Made by a program: the position numbers and the translations under genes. 64,000 nucleotides of DNA, taken from assembly GCA_963682175.1 (NCBI GenBank), contig OY821786.1, positions 28,480,501 through 28,544,500 of the forward strand, in the 5' to 3' direction. Of the stretch, positions 36,513 to 49,308 are shown in pieces; position 1 is the first letter of the stretch; every line of letters begins with the position of its first letter. The notes beneath the pieces were generated by a model, which saw nothing but the letters and a program-made list of their open reading frames with translations, was not told the DNA's origin and ran no database searches. This DNA comes from Triglochin maritima. Taxonomy: Eukaryota; Streptophyta; Magnoliopsida; Alismatales; Juncaginaceae.

Positions 36513-38452
36513 AAAGATGTCGTATTCCTAGAAAAGGAATTTCTGGAAAGAATAAAAATTAGTGGGAGTAGAGTTGTGCTTGAGGAAACTCAAGATATTC
36601 TACAAGATCATGATATGAATGTGGACATTCAAGATCATGAAGGCCCAACTGATGTTCCTTTGGTTAGTGGGAGCGTGAGTGAGAGACCCTCGCAAGAAAT
36701 TGTGAGAGAAACTCAATCATCCCCACATAGTGTACGTTCGAGAATCTAACACGAACCTATTCCGCAAGAAATTGTGGAAGAGGTTCAAGAAATGCATGTA
36801 GATCCAAAAGAACTTAGAAGGTTAACGAGGGAAAGGAAGAAATCCGATATGTATTTGGGACTTCAGGAGATCAAGGTACTAGATACCGATGATCCCTCGA
36901 CCTTTCAAGAAGCAATGGAAAGAGAGGACTCCAAACTATGGTTTAAAACCATGGAATCCGAGATAGAATCCATGTATGAACATTAAGTGTGGAACTTGGT
37001 TGACCTTCCTCAAGGAAAGAAAGTCATTCAAAATAAATGGGTTTTAAAGAGGAAGATGGACATGGATGGGAACTTGACAACCTACAAAGCAAGGCTTGTA
37101 GCAAAAGGTTCACTCAAGTTCAAGGAATTGACTATGATGAAACTTTTTCACCGGTTTCCATGTTCAAGGCTATTCAGATTATACTCGCTATTGCCGCATT
37201 TCATGATTATGAGATATGGCAGATGGAAGTCAAAATGACGTTCCTTAATGGGAACTTGGTGGAGGATGTGTACATGGTACAACCTCAAGGGTTTGAGGAT
37301 CCAAAGAATAGAGAGAAAGTACGCAAGCTTCAAATATCCATTTACGGATTGAAGCAATCATGAAGGAGTTTGAAGAAACGCTTTGACGAGGAAGTCAAAA
37401 AGATTCACTTCGTCCAAAGTAAGGAAGAGTCTTGTATATACAAGAAGGTTAGTAGGAGCCACATAGTGTTGTTGATCTTATATGTCGATGACATACTCCT
37501 CATGCGAAATCATATACCTTTGCATGAGCAAACGAGAAATTTGTTGAAATCTGCATTTTCAATGAAAGACATAGGTGAGGCTCAATAAATCTTAGGAATC
37601 ACGATATATAAAAATAGATCCCGTAGACTCATTGGCCTAAGTAAACGTACATACATTGACAAGGTCTTGGAAATGTTCAACTTGAACAACTCCAAAAAGG
37701 GCAATGTGTCAATGAGTATGGGTGTGCAACTGAAGAAGTCTCAACGTGATGAATCACGTAAAGACTTGGAGTAAATGAAAGATATTCCTTATGCTTCGGC
37801 AATAGGATCAATCATGTACGCCATGATTTGCACAAGACCCGATGTCTCGTATGCTCTGAGAATGACAAGTCCTCACCAATCCAACGCATGTCCTGAGCAT
37901 TGGACTACGGACAAGAATATTCTAAGGTACCTTAACCGGACCAAAGATAAGTTTGTTGTTTATGGATGAAAAATGGAGCTAATAGCCTAGGGCTATTTGG
38001 ATGCAAGTTTCATGAGTGATCCCGATGATAGAAGGTCGCAGTCAGGATATGTCTTCCTTCTGAATGGTGGAACTGTGAGTTGGCGTAGTTGGAAGCAAAC
38101 CACTACGGCCGACTCAACCACCGCCTCCGAAGTAATGGTTGTCGCTAAAGCGAGCAAGGAAGGAGTGTGGATTACGAAGTTCCACGAAGAGCTTGGAGTA
38201 GTTCCCTCATGCAAGGGACCAATAGACCTATTTTGCGATAATAGTGCATCTATTTCGCAAATCAAAGATCCTAAATCATACCACAAGTACTTTGTCACAC
38301 GTGACTTCATCGACGAAGGCAAAATAAATTTGTTATTGGTGGACACAAACAACAACATAGCTGATCCATTCACCAAACCCTTATCCCAAGCAAGGGCGAA
38401 ATGCATTTCGTGTCCATGGGTCTGAGGAACCATGTGGAGTGGCTTGATGAGT
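36513..38452 (+). pseudogene. Family-A pol 3' half (integrase end, RT, RNase H) in the Sire/A chimera
   Basis: Enters family A at VFLEKEFLERIK (integrase C-terminal linker) and continues through STFQEAMERED, NKWVLKRKMDMDG, RLVAKG, YDETFSPV, then MEVKMTFLNG, where the first catalytic Asp of RT is Glu. The second active site YVDD is kept (near 37480). The RNase H motifs SDPDDRRSQSGYVFLLNGG and LFCDNSASISQ follow. Stops occur at about 36748, 36985, 37361, 37586, 37772, 37967 and 37988, and a short deletion removes KVKYMDR of RNase H. The gene is inactive but nearly full-length for this half. Confidence 0.85.
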
Positions 38453-38535
38453 GATTAGAGAGGGTTACCCTAGTTATTATTGTTTTATACATTGAGAATG
38501 TATGTGAAAGAAAACTTGGATAACAAATGAGAGAT

Positions 38536-40720
38536 TGAAAGGAATGTGTTCTAAAAGTTTTACTTTTATATGTCAATTATTATGAATTGGATGTGCAAAC
38601 ATTATGTACCTTGATTATTGTATTCGTCTTTTGGAAGAGTTAAGGAAGAGGCGCTTGATCCTTAACCGTAGAGCTCTAAAAGATAATGGTTTACATAAAT
38701 CAAAAGTTATTCACAATCATGGTAATTAACATGGAACATTAATCACCGAGATAAGATTGTCGTGTTGGTCATCGATTGTTGTAGCTCTACAAATAATTGA
38801 CGACACAAGTATATAAAAGAGGAAAAGATTACTTTTATATATTGAATAGACCTAACAAGTAAAACAATATGGAATTGTGTTTCGTGTCTTTAATGGTTTA
38901 CTGTGTCTTGGATCCTTTGATATAAGACATATATTTTCACTCAAGAAGTGCTTGATTTGATTATTGTCAAAAGCTATCAATGAGTATAGTGATAATGACA
39001 ATAGTTGATGGAACATGACTTGTGCTGGAAAAGATAGCTAGTCAAACGATTATCATTTTCCTCTTAATTGAGTGATGATATTAGTGGGTACCTTGATAAA
39101 GCAAAATTATAATGTGCACAATGTAACTTGAGTTAAGTTACATAGTTATAATTAGCTTAAAGAGATCTAGAAATGAATATGATACAAAGGTGACACATTT
39201 CTACTTTGTATATATTCTTAATATCATGAGGCAAGGAACAGACACAAGTGGTGCACTAACACCACTAAATGGATCATGTTTGGTTGGAGTGGAACAAGAC
39301 ATCTGTGCTAATTGGGTAACTATAATTTGTAGCAGATATCGCTTATAGTTTGAGATATTGGATGTTCAAGATCGCTGCCAATTTAGCTTGGATCCTCCTA
39401 TAGGTCACACCACAAATCTTAGAAACAAGAAACTTGATTTTGAGTTCATATGATGTGTCGCGTTTCATGTGAAAAGGGACACATGTGGTGAATCAATAAA
39501 ATCAATATGTCATTAGAATTAACATTATTAGAATCATGAATAAATTCATATGAGGTGTATATATTACGTGTTGTAATAATTTAATATTACATAGGAAAAT
39601 ATATTACATAAGATATGAATTTGCTAAAAACCCAAAAAGATCAAACTTTGTTGGATATAAATCCAAAATTTGACAAAGGCAAAATCAGGATCAAAACGGT
39701 TCAACGTTTTGGGTTCGGTCGACCGGGGCTTCTTAGTAATGGTCTTACGGACGAAAATCGGATAACGCGTTTGGTTGACCAAAATTGTCTGGAGTGCCTG
39801 GACAATTGGGTTCGGTCAACCGGGAGTTAACGGTCAACCAAAAGAAAATATCCAAGAGCTGTCTTGTGATATTTCGGTCGACTGAAAGTGATACGGCCGT
39901 TTGAAGAGATTTACCAGGAGAAATTTTGGTGAGTCAACGGTCGACCGGAGCTAGACCTGGATCGTCCAAACTTTTCCAGTGAATTTTTCTCATGAACATT
40001 CGGTCGACCGGCTAGCTCACGATCGTCTGAACTTGCGTAAAACTGAATGTTTCGGTCGACCGAATGAAAATCTCAGTTAACCGAACAACACTATTTTTGC
40101 CTGAATTATTAAGAGAATAATTAGATTATGGTTTGGATTAATTCCAGATTTGATCAAACGTTTTTGGTGATGCTTATGTGGCAAATTGGGATTAATTTTA
40201 GGAGAGAAAAAGCAAGAGATCATGACTAGAGAATAGTTCGTGATATGAGTGTTTTGAGAGCCTATAAAATGACACATCATCCTACTTGTTTATTTACATG
40301 TAAAATTCTTTCTCTTCCTAACCACCCAATTAACCCATCCGAAAATTCTCTTAGTATTTTAAGTTTTGGAGATAAAAATCTCAGGAGCTATTAGAGGGGT
40401 TATTAGCTAGATTCTAAGCTTAATTAGAGATTGATTGGCTAACTCCTTTTTCTCTATTGTTGTTTAGAGTTTGGTGAACACTTGGAGGCGAATCGACGGA
40501 CGATTCGACGGGCAATGGAACTCTGGATATTCTAAAAGGTTTTAGAGAACCTTTGAGTATGATCCTCTCTCTCTTGTTTATTTTAATGTGTGTAGGAATG
40601 CATGATATTAGAATAAACATATACATGTACATTAAATCAATGAAAATATGAAATCAATCATGTATGTTTGTATTAAATTTTTTTAAAATATACACATACA
40701 CAGGGACACAAAATCCTACA
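38536..40720 (+). repeat. Diverged family-A LTR ending the Sire/A chimera
   Basis: 2185 bp, TGAAAGGAATG to AAATCCTACA, preceded by the polypurine tract AACAAATGAGAGAT (38522-38535). It has its own degenerate palindrome array at 39714-40083. The terminus abuts gag of an opposite-strand family-A element at 40721. The matching 5' LTR is not family A but Sirevirus-type, so the element has unlike ends. Confidence 0.8.
39714..40083. repeat. Degenerate CGGTCGACCG array
   Basis: Copies of CGGTCGACCG (39717, 39940, 40007, 40053 areas) mixed with variants such as GGTTGACC, CGGTCAACCG and CGGTCGACTG, over a longer span than in the other LTRs. Confidence 0.8.
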
Positions 40721-40721
40721 G

Positions 40722-41449
40722 TACTCGCATGAGCCCCTCCTACTCCATTTCCCTTCAATGCCTTTTTGGCCAATTTCTTTTTGCCTTTACCTTTGGTGAT
40801 CTTCCTGCTCCCACCATGGATGGCGAGGACGTTCTTGTCCCGACCCTTGCCCATGTCAACTTCAGCCGTTTTGAGAGTTTTGTGAAGCTCCTCAAGACTC
40901 ACCCCTTTCTCACGCCCATGATAGTGCATAACGAAGTCCTTGTAGGACGGGGCTAGAGAGTCAAGAATCAAATCTTCCGTCATGTCATCATGCATCAGGG
41001 AAGAGAGATTTGACAACTTCTCAAGGTATCCTTGCATAGTGAGAAAATGCATAGATATCGATGTTCCCTCCGCCATGTGGCACCCTGTGAGTGCTATGAT
41101 GGTCTTATAGTGCTCTTTTCTAGTATTATCCATGAACATCTTTGTTAAAGCTCCATGGTCTTCTTGGGTTTTGAATCCAAGTATTTCGCTTGAAGCGAGT
41201 CACCCATGGATGCCAACATTAGACTGTGAACTTGTTCTCTTGGTCTTCCCACTTGGCTTTAGCATCTTTCTCGTTATCGGTTGTCTTCTCATTTAATTTT
41301 GGGATTTCACCATCCAAAATGTGAGATAGTTTCTCAAACTTCAACACGATATTGAGCTTGAGTTGTCAGTTTATGAAGTTGGAGCCATCATTTGCCAAAG
41401 GATGTTTTTCAATCATAGATCGCACAATAGGTTGTATATTCGACATTTC
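40722..41449 (-). pseudogene. Family-A gag (element A3), truncated
   Basis: Minus strand from ATG 41449 (MSNIQPIVRSMIEKHP). A stop near 41368, a frameshift near 41240 and a further indel near 41150 break the N-part. The C-part, 41139-40722, is open (MFMDNTRKEHYKT ... SLEELHKTLKTAEVDMGKGRD) and ends at VGGAHAS, just before the zinc knuckle, where the LTR at 40720 begins. Protease and pol are absent. Confidence 0.8.
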
Positions 41450-42930
41450 TACAAAATAACTTTATACATAGGATTTATTGTCAATTTTATGTTTGAAAAT
41501 CAATACTGCAAATAAACATGTCCATAAATGCAGTAATTCAAGATCCTATCAATTATAATATAAACTAGCTAAGGGTATCAGATATATTATAAAATCAAGG
41601 TAAGAAAACATTTACTAATCATAACCATTTCGAAATATTGCAATATTTCCATTTTCAAATTCTTATGACTCTTGTCATTTTAATTAACAGAGAATTTAAC
41701 CAATCCTCCTAAGAAAACCTCTTTTTCTCAAAACCGAGTTAGGGCTTCATGTCATGTTAAGAAAACTTATTTCATTTGATACGAGATACGTTTATCCATT
41801 GTATTCACAAACAAATACACTCGGTGTCCACTAAGGGTGAATCACACCTGGTACATCTATTTATGGCACAACAATAGACAACCTTATATCTCCCACTATT
41901 CCCAAAGATGGAGGAAGTCATCTCCCATAAGGGCGAGCAGAATATCCCTCGATCGATGGCTGCTAGTGGATGAAATATGAAAGAAAAATACTCTTAATTT
42001 TTTGTTGGCGAATTTAAACATTTATATGTGATTTTAAAACTTAGGAGATCATGCATATTTATCATCTATACACATCCTAAGTTCCTAACATTCATTTACA
42101 TAATCACATACATGTCAAGCACACAAACATAAATATATCCATTCACACATATATCGGAGTGAGTTTATATGTTCCCACGTCATTGACTCTTGCGCGTCCT
42201 CAGCGTCTTCTCCACAACCTCCTCTTGCACCATGGATGTAGATATTTGAAATATATAAACATGCATCTCACAATTTCAAAAATTATTTAGTGCAAGTCCT
42301 ATGTAAAAACTCTCTCATATGCAAGCATGCATATACATAGATATATAATTTTGGCTTTTACATATACATAAGCCCCTGTGATTGAATAATAATAACATAC
42401 ACATTCATTCATTTATTCATTCATTCACACATGACTTCGTCGGAACATACAAACTAACATATCCCTGCAAAAGAGAACTCGAGCAACACATGTACATTTA
42501 TTATAAATTACCCGATTTAGTTTATCATTCATCACTCAATCAAACAATTCCCAAACCATTTGAAATCCATTAAAAATGATTTTACCCATCCATAGTTCAA
42601 AATACAAAACATTTGAACCGTTGTTTATCCAATTTCCAAAAATAAAAATTTAAGGAAAGATAAACATGTCTTTTTTTTATTTTTCATTTTTTTATAAAAA
42701 ATAATTTAATTAAAAATGAAAATTTTATAAATTAGACATAAGTCTAAATATTAATTCTAACATTCACATGATATGTTTCCAAACATTTAAAACTATCAAA
42801 AGAATCAAACAGAATTAAATCAACAAAACTGTTGGAAAACTTGAAAAAGACATAAAACATGAATTGTTTCGATTGTATGGTAAACTAAGATTAATTATAT
42901 CTAATCATTAAGAATATGAACTAAATGATT
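41450..42930 (-). other. Leader of family-A element A3
   Basis: Non-coding leader matching those of the other family-A copies. It ends at a decayed primer site, TGATACCA (42931-42938), next to the LTR. Confidence 0.7.
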
Positions 42931-44570
42931 TGATACCACTGTTGTATTTGTGCCTATATGTATGTGTATATTTTCAAATTTTAATACATGAATACATGAT
43001 CAATTTCCATATTTTCAACAATTTCATGTACATCGGTTTATATTTATTCTAATATCATATAATAACTATATATTAAAACAAATATAAGATGATCATACCC
43101 AAAGGTTCTCTAAAACCTTTATGGAGATCCAGAGTTGCGTTGCACGTCGAATCGCCCACCAATTTGACTCCAAGTGTTCACCAAACTCTAAACAAGATTA
43201 AAGAGAAATGAGTTATACAATTCAATCTCTAAATCAAGGTTAGAACCTAGCTAATAACCCCAATATGTTCCCTGAGAATTTAATTTCCAAAAGTTTGAAA
43301 TAATTAAGGAATTTTCGGATTGATTAATAGGGTGGTTAGGGAGAGAGAAATATTTGCGTTAATTAAAACAAGGAGGGAGATGAGACCTATTTATAGGATC
43401 TCCCAACACCCACATCATAGGCTAACCACTAACCCATGATTTCTTGTTTTTCTCTCCCTAAAATCAATCACAATTTGACACGTAATCATCAACATCAACA
43501 TTTAACCATAATTGGAATAATTCCAATACATGATTAATATTAATTCCGTATTAATTCGGGTTCTACAAACCGTTTTTTGTCTTTTACCAAATTTTAGATT
43601 TATATTTAACAAAATTTGAGCTTTGGGGTTTTTAAAAAATTCATATATCATGTAATATATTATCATATGTAATGTCAATCATTACACCCCATAATACATA
43701 CATCTCATATGAACTTATAAATGATTCTAACTGTCATTTTCAAAACACATTGATTTTATCGATTCACCACATGTATACTATGTCACATGAAATCCGATAC
43801 ATCATATGAATATAAAATCAACATTCTTGTTTCCCAATTTTGTGGTGTGACCTATAGGAGGATCTAAGCTAGATTGACAACAATATTAAACACTTAATGT
43901 CATAAACTATAAGCGGTATCTAGCTACACATTATAGTTACCCAATTAGCATAGATGTCTTGTTCACTCGAACCAAACACGATCAATTTAGTGATGTAAGT
44001 GCACCACTTGTGTCCGTTCAATGTCTAATGATATTAAGAACATTATACAAAGTAGAAATGTGTCACCTTTGTATTTTATATTCATTTCTTGATCTCTTAA
44101 GCTAATTATAAATATGTAACTTAACATAAGTCACATTGTGCACATAATAATTTCTCTTTATCAAGGGGCCCAGTAATATCATCACTCAAGTAAAGAGGGA
44201 CAATGATAATCTTTTGACGAACTATCTTTTCCAGCATAACTCATGTTTAACCAACTATTGCTTTTATCACTATACTCATTGATAGTTTTTGACAATAATC
44301 AAATTGAACATTCCTTATGTGAAAAGATATGTCTCATATATTAGGATCCAAGACACAGTAAAACACAAATGACACAAAACACAATTCCATAATGTTTTAC
44401 TTGCTAGGTCTATTCAATATATAAAAGTAATCTTTTCCTTTTGTATATACTCGTGTCGTCAAATATTTGTAGAGCTATAATAATTGATGACCAACACGAC
44501 AATCTTATCTCGGTAATTAATGTTCCATGTTAATTACCATGATTGTGAATAACTTTTGATTTATGTAAAC

Positions 44571-46111
44571 TGATTAACATCATTTCATGCTTATATTTGT
44601 ATCTTATATCTATTATCTTACACCTAAGCAATGCTACGTGATGAGTTTTATGTTTGAATTTTAGAAATAAAGAGGTTCGATGAGAAGAGGCATGAAAGGA
44701 CCTAAAAGATAGGAAAAATGACTGAGTTGAGAGACTCGGGGACTAAGATGCAAGGGAGAAGGACCTGAACGTAAGACCGAAGGACCTAAGAGCAAAACAG
44801 AAAACTCCACACCATCATGAGGAGTATTTTGGCAATTCGATTCGGGTCGGAGCTCCAACAAGCAAAGTAGATGCATCCAAGACCAACAAATACATCAAGA
44901 AAAGCCCAGAATAAAAACCAACTCGATCTGGATCTTGTAGACCGCTAATTGAAGGTCCGGATCACTCAGGATCTGCTAAGACTTCTGGAGCGCGTGTATT
45001 AGAGGATTTTTAGTATATTTTTGGTATTTGTTTAGTCCCACATTGGGGGATTGTCCCGGATTACCTTTTTCTATGGCTATAAATAGAACTCTTCACCTTC
45101 TAGTGTAAATCACCCATTGCTTGGTGACATTCTCTCTACTAAGGAGTAAGCCTTGAAGCAAAACTCAAGGTGGAGAAGAATGTGACCTTCAATGTGAGTC
45201 ATTGTTAATAAAAGAATTGTTCTTAGTTTCTTTTAATCTTGTCTTTTAATTCTTGCATGTTTCTTTAGTTTATGTTCCTTTCAATTAGCTTCTTTAATAT
45301 TCCTTTCTTGCTTAGTCTAATTTCATTTCAGTAGAATGTTTCATTTTAATGTAGGCTATAGTGTAATGATTAGTGAGTAGTTTCATCCCCATTTGGGGGG
45401 GGGGGGGTGGAGAAATATGTGATATGATCATGTAGTGTATTAGGTGTGTGTTATCTTAATCCCTGGAGCCTTATATGATTTCCATAACCATCTAATGAGA
45501 TTTCACTCTTATCTTTGATATGCTAATGCTCTTGAATGAAGCTTAACTTATGCTTAGATTAGTGACCTATTTTATGGGGAATGATAAGGTGAGGATATTG
45601 ATGGAATTAATATTGGAAACACAATTTGTAGTGTATGTACTCTTGTTGCCTTTACCTTGGTTAATGGCTTGTATGTTTTAATGATATTGGGTTATCTTAT
45701 TTCACGTGGAGGCATAGTAGGGTCTAGTCTTTATACATGTGTTCATTTAGTTTCATTCCAATTATTGTCTTGTATGTTTTAACGATATAGTCTTATCTTA
45801 TTTCATGTGGAGGCAAAGTTGGATTTAGTTTTATGATTTCATGCACTACATGTTGTGATGAGCATAATCGAATACACACACATCTTTTATATTCACATTA
45901 TTTCTCTACTCCCATTGGGGTTTAGTTTTATTGCTTATCTTTCATTTCCTTTTGCATTCTAGTGTAGTTTAGTGTAGTCAATCTTTCTCTCCTTTCTTTA
46001 CCACTCGCCTTCGCACAAACCAAAACTCGACACACCTCCCTGTGGACGACCCGTTTTTGCCACCGCTTCAACGCGGTCGTGCACTTGCGGTTTAAATAAA
46101 ACGATCAATCA
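44571..46111 (+). repeat. Solo LTR C1
   Basis: 1541 bp, TGATTAACATC to ACGATCAATCA. Flanking 5-mers TAAAC (44566-44570) and TAAAT (46112-46116) differ at one base. TATAAATA at 45078-45085; stem-loop CCGC-N6-GCGG at 46064-46077. A run of 13 G lies at 45395-45407. Small ORFs are not supported. Confidence 0.8.
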
Positions 46112-46137
46112 TAAATCATTATTTTTTGGACCAAGAG

Positions 46138-47691
46138 TGATTGATCATTTTATATTTAACCGCAAGTGCACGGCCGCGTTTAAGCGGTGGCAAATACGGG
46201 TCGTCCACTGGGAGGTGTGTCGACACTTGGTTTGTGCGAAGGCGAGAGGTAAAGAAAGGGAAGAAAGGTTAGTTACACTAAACTACACTAAGATGCAAAT
46301 GGAAATGGAGATAAGCAATAAACTAAGCCCCAAAGGGGGTAGAGAAATAATGTGAACATAAAGAAGTGTGTGTGTGTTCATTAAGCTCCTCACAACATGT
46401 AGTACATGAAATCATAAAACTACATCCAACTTTGCCTCTACATGAATTAAGATAAGACTACATCATTAAAACATACAAGACAATAATTGGAATGAAGCTA
46501 CATGAACTCAAGTATAAAGACTATACCCTACTATGCCTCTACATAAATTAAGATTTCACTACATCATTAAACCATACAAGACATTAGCTAAGGTAAAGGC
46601 AACAAGAGTACATACACTACAAATTGTGTTTCCAATATTAACTTCATCCATATCCTAACCTCATCATTCCCCATAAAATAGGTCCACTAATCAAAGCATA
46701 AGCTAAGCTTCATTCAAGAGCATTAGCATATCAAAGATAAGAGTGGAGACCCATTAGATGGTTATGGAAATCATATAAAGCTCAAGGGATAAAAATAACA
46801 CACACTTAATACACTACATAATTATATCACATATTTCTCCACCCCCCCAAATGGGGATGGAACTACTCACTACTCATTACACTAACTATATTAGCAAAAG
46901 AAAGCATAATACTGAAATGAATGTTAACTAAGAAGGCAAGAAGCATTAAATAAACATAAAAGGAAAGGAAAGACTAAACAAACATGCACAAATTAAAAGA
47001 CAAGATTTAAAGAAACTAGAAGAATTATTTTATTAACAAATGACTCACATTGAAGGTAGCATTCTTCTCCACCTTGAGTTTTTGCTTCAAGGCTCACTCC
47101 TTAGTAGAGAGAATGCCACCAAGCAATGGGTAATTACAATGGAAGGTGAAGAGTTCTATTTATAAGCATTGAAAAAGCTAATCGAGGACAATCCCCCGAT
47201 GTGGGACTAAACCAATACCAACAATAGCCTAAACGAACATTAATACAAGTCCAGGAGAAATTTCGACGGATCCTGAGCAATATGGACCGCCAATTAGCGG
47301 TCCAAGACCGCCAATTGGCGGTCCAAAATCTTTGGATCGTGTTGGAATTTGTTGTGGGCTTTTATTTCTGGTATTGTTGGTCTTTGATGCGGTTACTTGA
47401 CTTGTTGGAGCTCCGAACCGACTCGAATTGGTAAAATACTCCCCATGATGGTGTGGAGTATTCTGTTTTGCTCTTAGGTCCTTCGTTCTTACGATCAGGT
47501 CCTTCTCCCTTGCATCTTAGTCCCCAGGTCTCACAATTAAGTCCTTTTCCCTGCTTTTGGATCCTTTCATGGCTCTTCTCTTCAAACCACTTTATTCCTG
47601 AAAACTAAACATAAAACTCGTCACATAGCATTGCTTAGGTGTAATATAATGGATATAAGATACAAATATGAGCATGAAATGATGTCAATCA
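46138..47691 (-). repeat. 3' LTR of element C2
   Basis: 1554 bp, TGATTGATCATT to GATGTCAATCA on plus. Stem-loop at 46174-46187. A minus-strand TATA-like box near 47157 is followed, on the U3 side, by two palindromes, ACCGCCAATTAGCGGT (47286-47301) and ACCGCCAATTGGCGGT (47307-47322). Confidence 0.85.
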
Positions 47692-49308
47692 AATACCCCC
47701 ACACCTAAGTTTTTGCTAGTCCCGAGCAAAACAAAGAAACAGAAAAGCAAATGAGAAACAAGAAATCCTAACTCACTTTCGTAGGAATCACGGTTGCACT
47801 TAGCACGTGCAACAAGCCGTTAAACCTCTTTGTTGCCAAGGAGGAGGAGTGTTGTCTCCTGAGGGTTTTCAGCGGATATACCCACAAAATCCGAACAAGA
47901 TGCATTATTCAATCTAGACCTCGACTCGTTGGAAATATTTTGTCGATCAATGGACGCGGTAATCCTACGGGTCGACTCTATATAGGTAATCAGTCCACAC
48001 CTAGCCTAATAAACCATTCGTGCAAGTTAAATAAGAAATTAAGTGAAAGACATGGACAACCTCAAGATCCTCAAGTGATACAAAGTGTAAAGTCCATTAA
48101 TGTTCTTATTTGCATTACAATATTTTTTTCTTTTTGTTCCTTTTCACAATTTTTTTTTATTAGTTTGGAGCTTCGTTCTCCCAGGGTCAGGTTTCGTGCA
48201 TCATTGCCAATGAGGACTTACACTATCACGTACACCTTTCCCCAAATCTCCACATAGGGCAATCCCTACCACCCGTGTAACGGGAGTTCGGTCGGCGCAT
48301 CCCAAGTCAGATGACTCGAAAGCACCAGGCACAAAGTCCCTTCAGACCTACTTTCCCGAGTGATAGGAGCCGTGCGAGAAGAGAGAATACCTACTCACTT
48401 ATTTCTTATCTACACATGAACCAAAACCCCTACACTTAATGCCTCACAACAAGATTAAGAGGGTCCTTGACTACAACAAACTTCCTAAATTAACAAACAC
48501 GAATTATCGACTCACTAGGTTCAGGGTGGACTTCTTTGAATGTTTGAGCACTGAAACCCTATGATTACTCACCCCCAAAGGGAAACTGGGGTGCATCCTA
48601 ACGACTCGATAAATCCTAAAGCCACGTACTAGATATCCTAATGCATCAAGTTCAAGACAATTTTGGGAGCTTTCTTTTTACTTTGCCTCTCAACGGTTTT
48701 GCACATGCTAAACACACGCAAAACCCACAAAACATTTTCTTTCGAAAACACATGAAGATTTTGAAAGAAATGTGAAAATTTTGAAGCACTAGGCAAGCAA
48801 AAGAAGACAAGTCACCCAAGGATCATGACAAGCAGATATATCGATATTAAATGCAGCACACTATCATGACCCTAACAATGCAAACAAAAGAAAACAAAAT
48901 CAAAGGAAAAAGGCTCAACTATGTACACACGTAAAACACCCCCCCACACCTACTTCATGCATTGTCCTCAATGAATGCAAGCAAGATACTACATGGATTT
49001 ATGCATGAAAAAGGAGAGATCTCACCAACGTGAAGTACAAAGGGAAGTGTATGGCTATGTTGATGGACACAACCCAAATTCCCTCAAAACCTGTGAGATG
49101 CTAAAGAAAGGGTACAAATACGTGAAAGAAATGGAGCCCAAATACACAAGGGTTGGGGCTCACAACAATCGATGCTCACTGAAGGAGTCTTTTATTGAAC
49201 TCTTTTTTTTTCTTTTTTCTTTTTTTTCTTTTTTTATATAACTATTTACAAACATAAGTTCTCATCTTCATTTGTCAAAAGACATCAAATGGGAACCTCA
49301 AGAGTGGG
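47692..49308 (-). other. 3' internal non-coding region of element C2
   Basis: No convincing ORF. It contains CT-rich and T-rich tracts (49200-49236). It matches, in reverse complement, the Athila fragment 3190-3900, and its part next to the LTR (47692-47900) matches 63785-64000. It is therefore conserved across elements with different LTRs. Confidence 0.7.

Noticed and set aside
45395..45407. Run of 13 G in solo LTR C1
   Set aside because: A homopolymer in a position where related LTRs have shorter runs; likely slippage or a sequencing artefact rather than a functional element.
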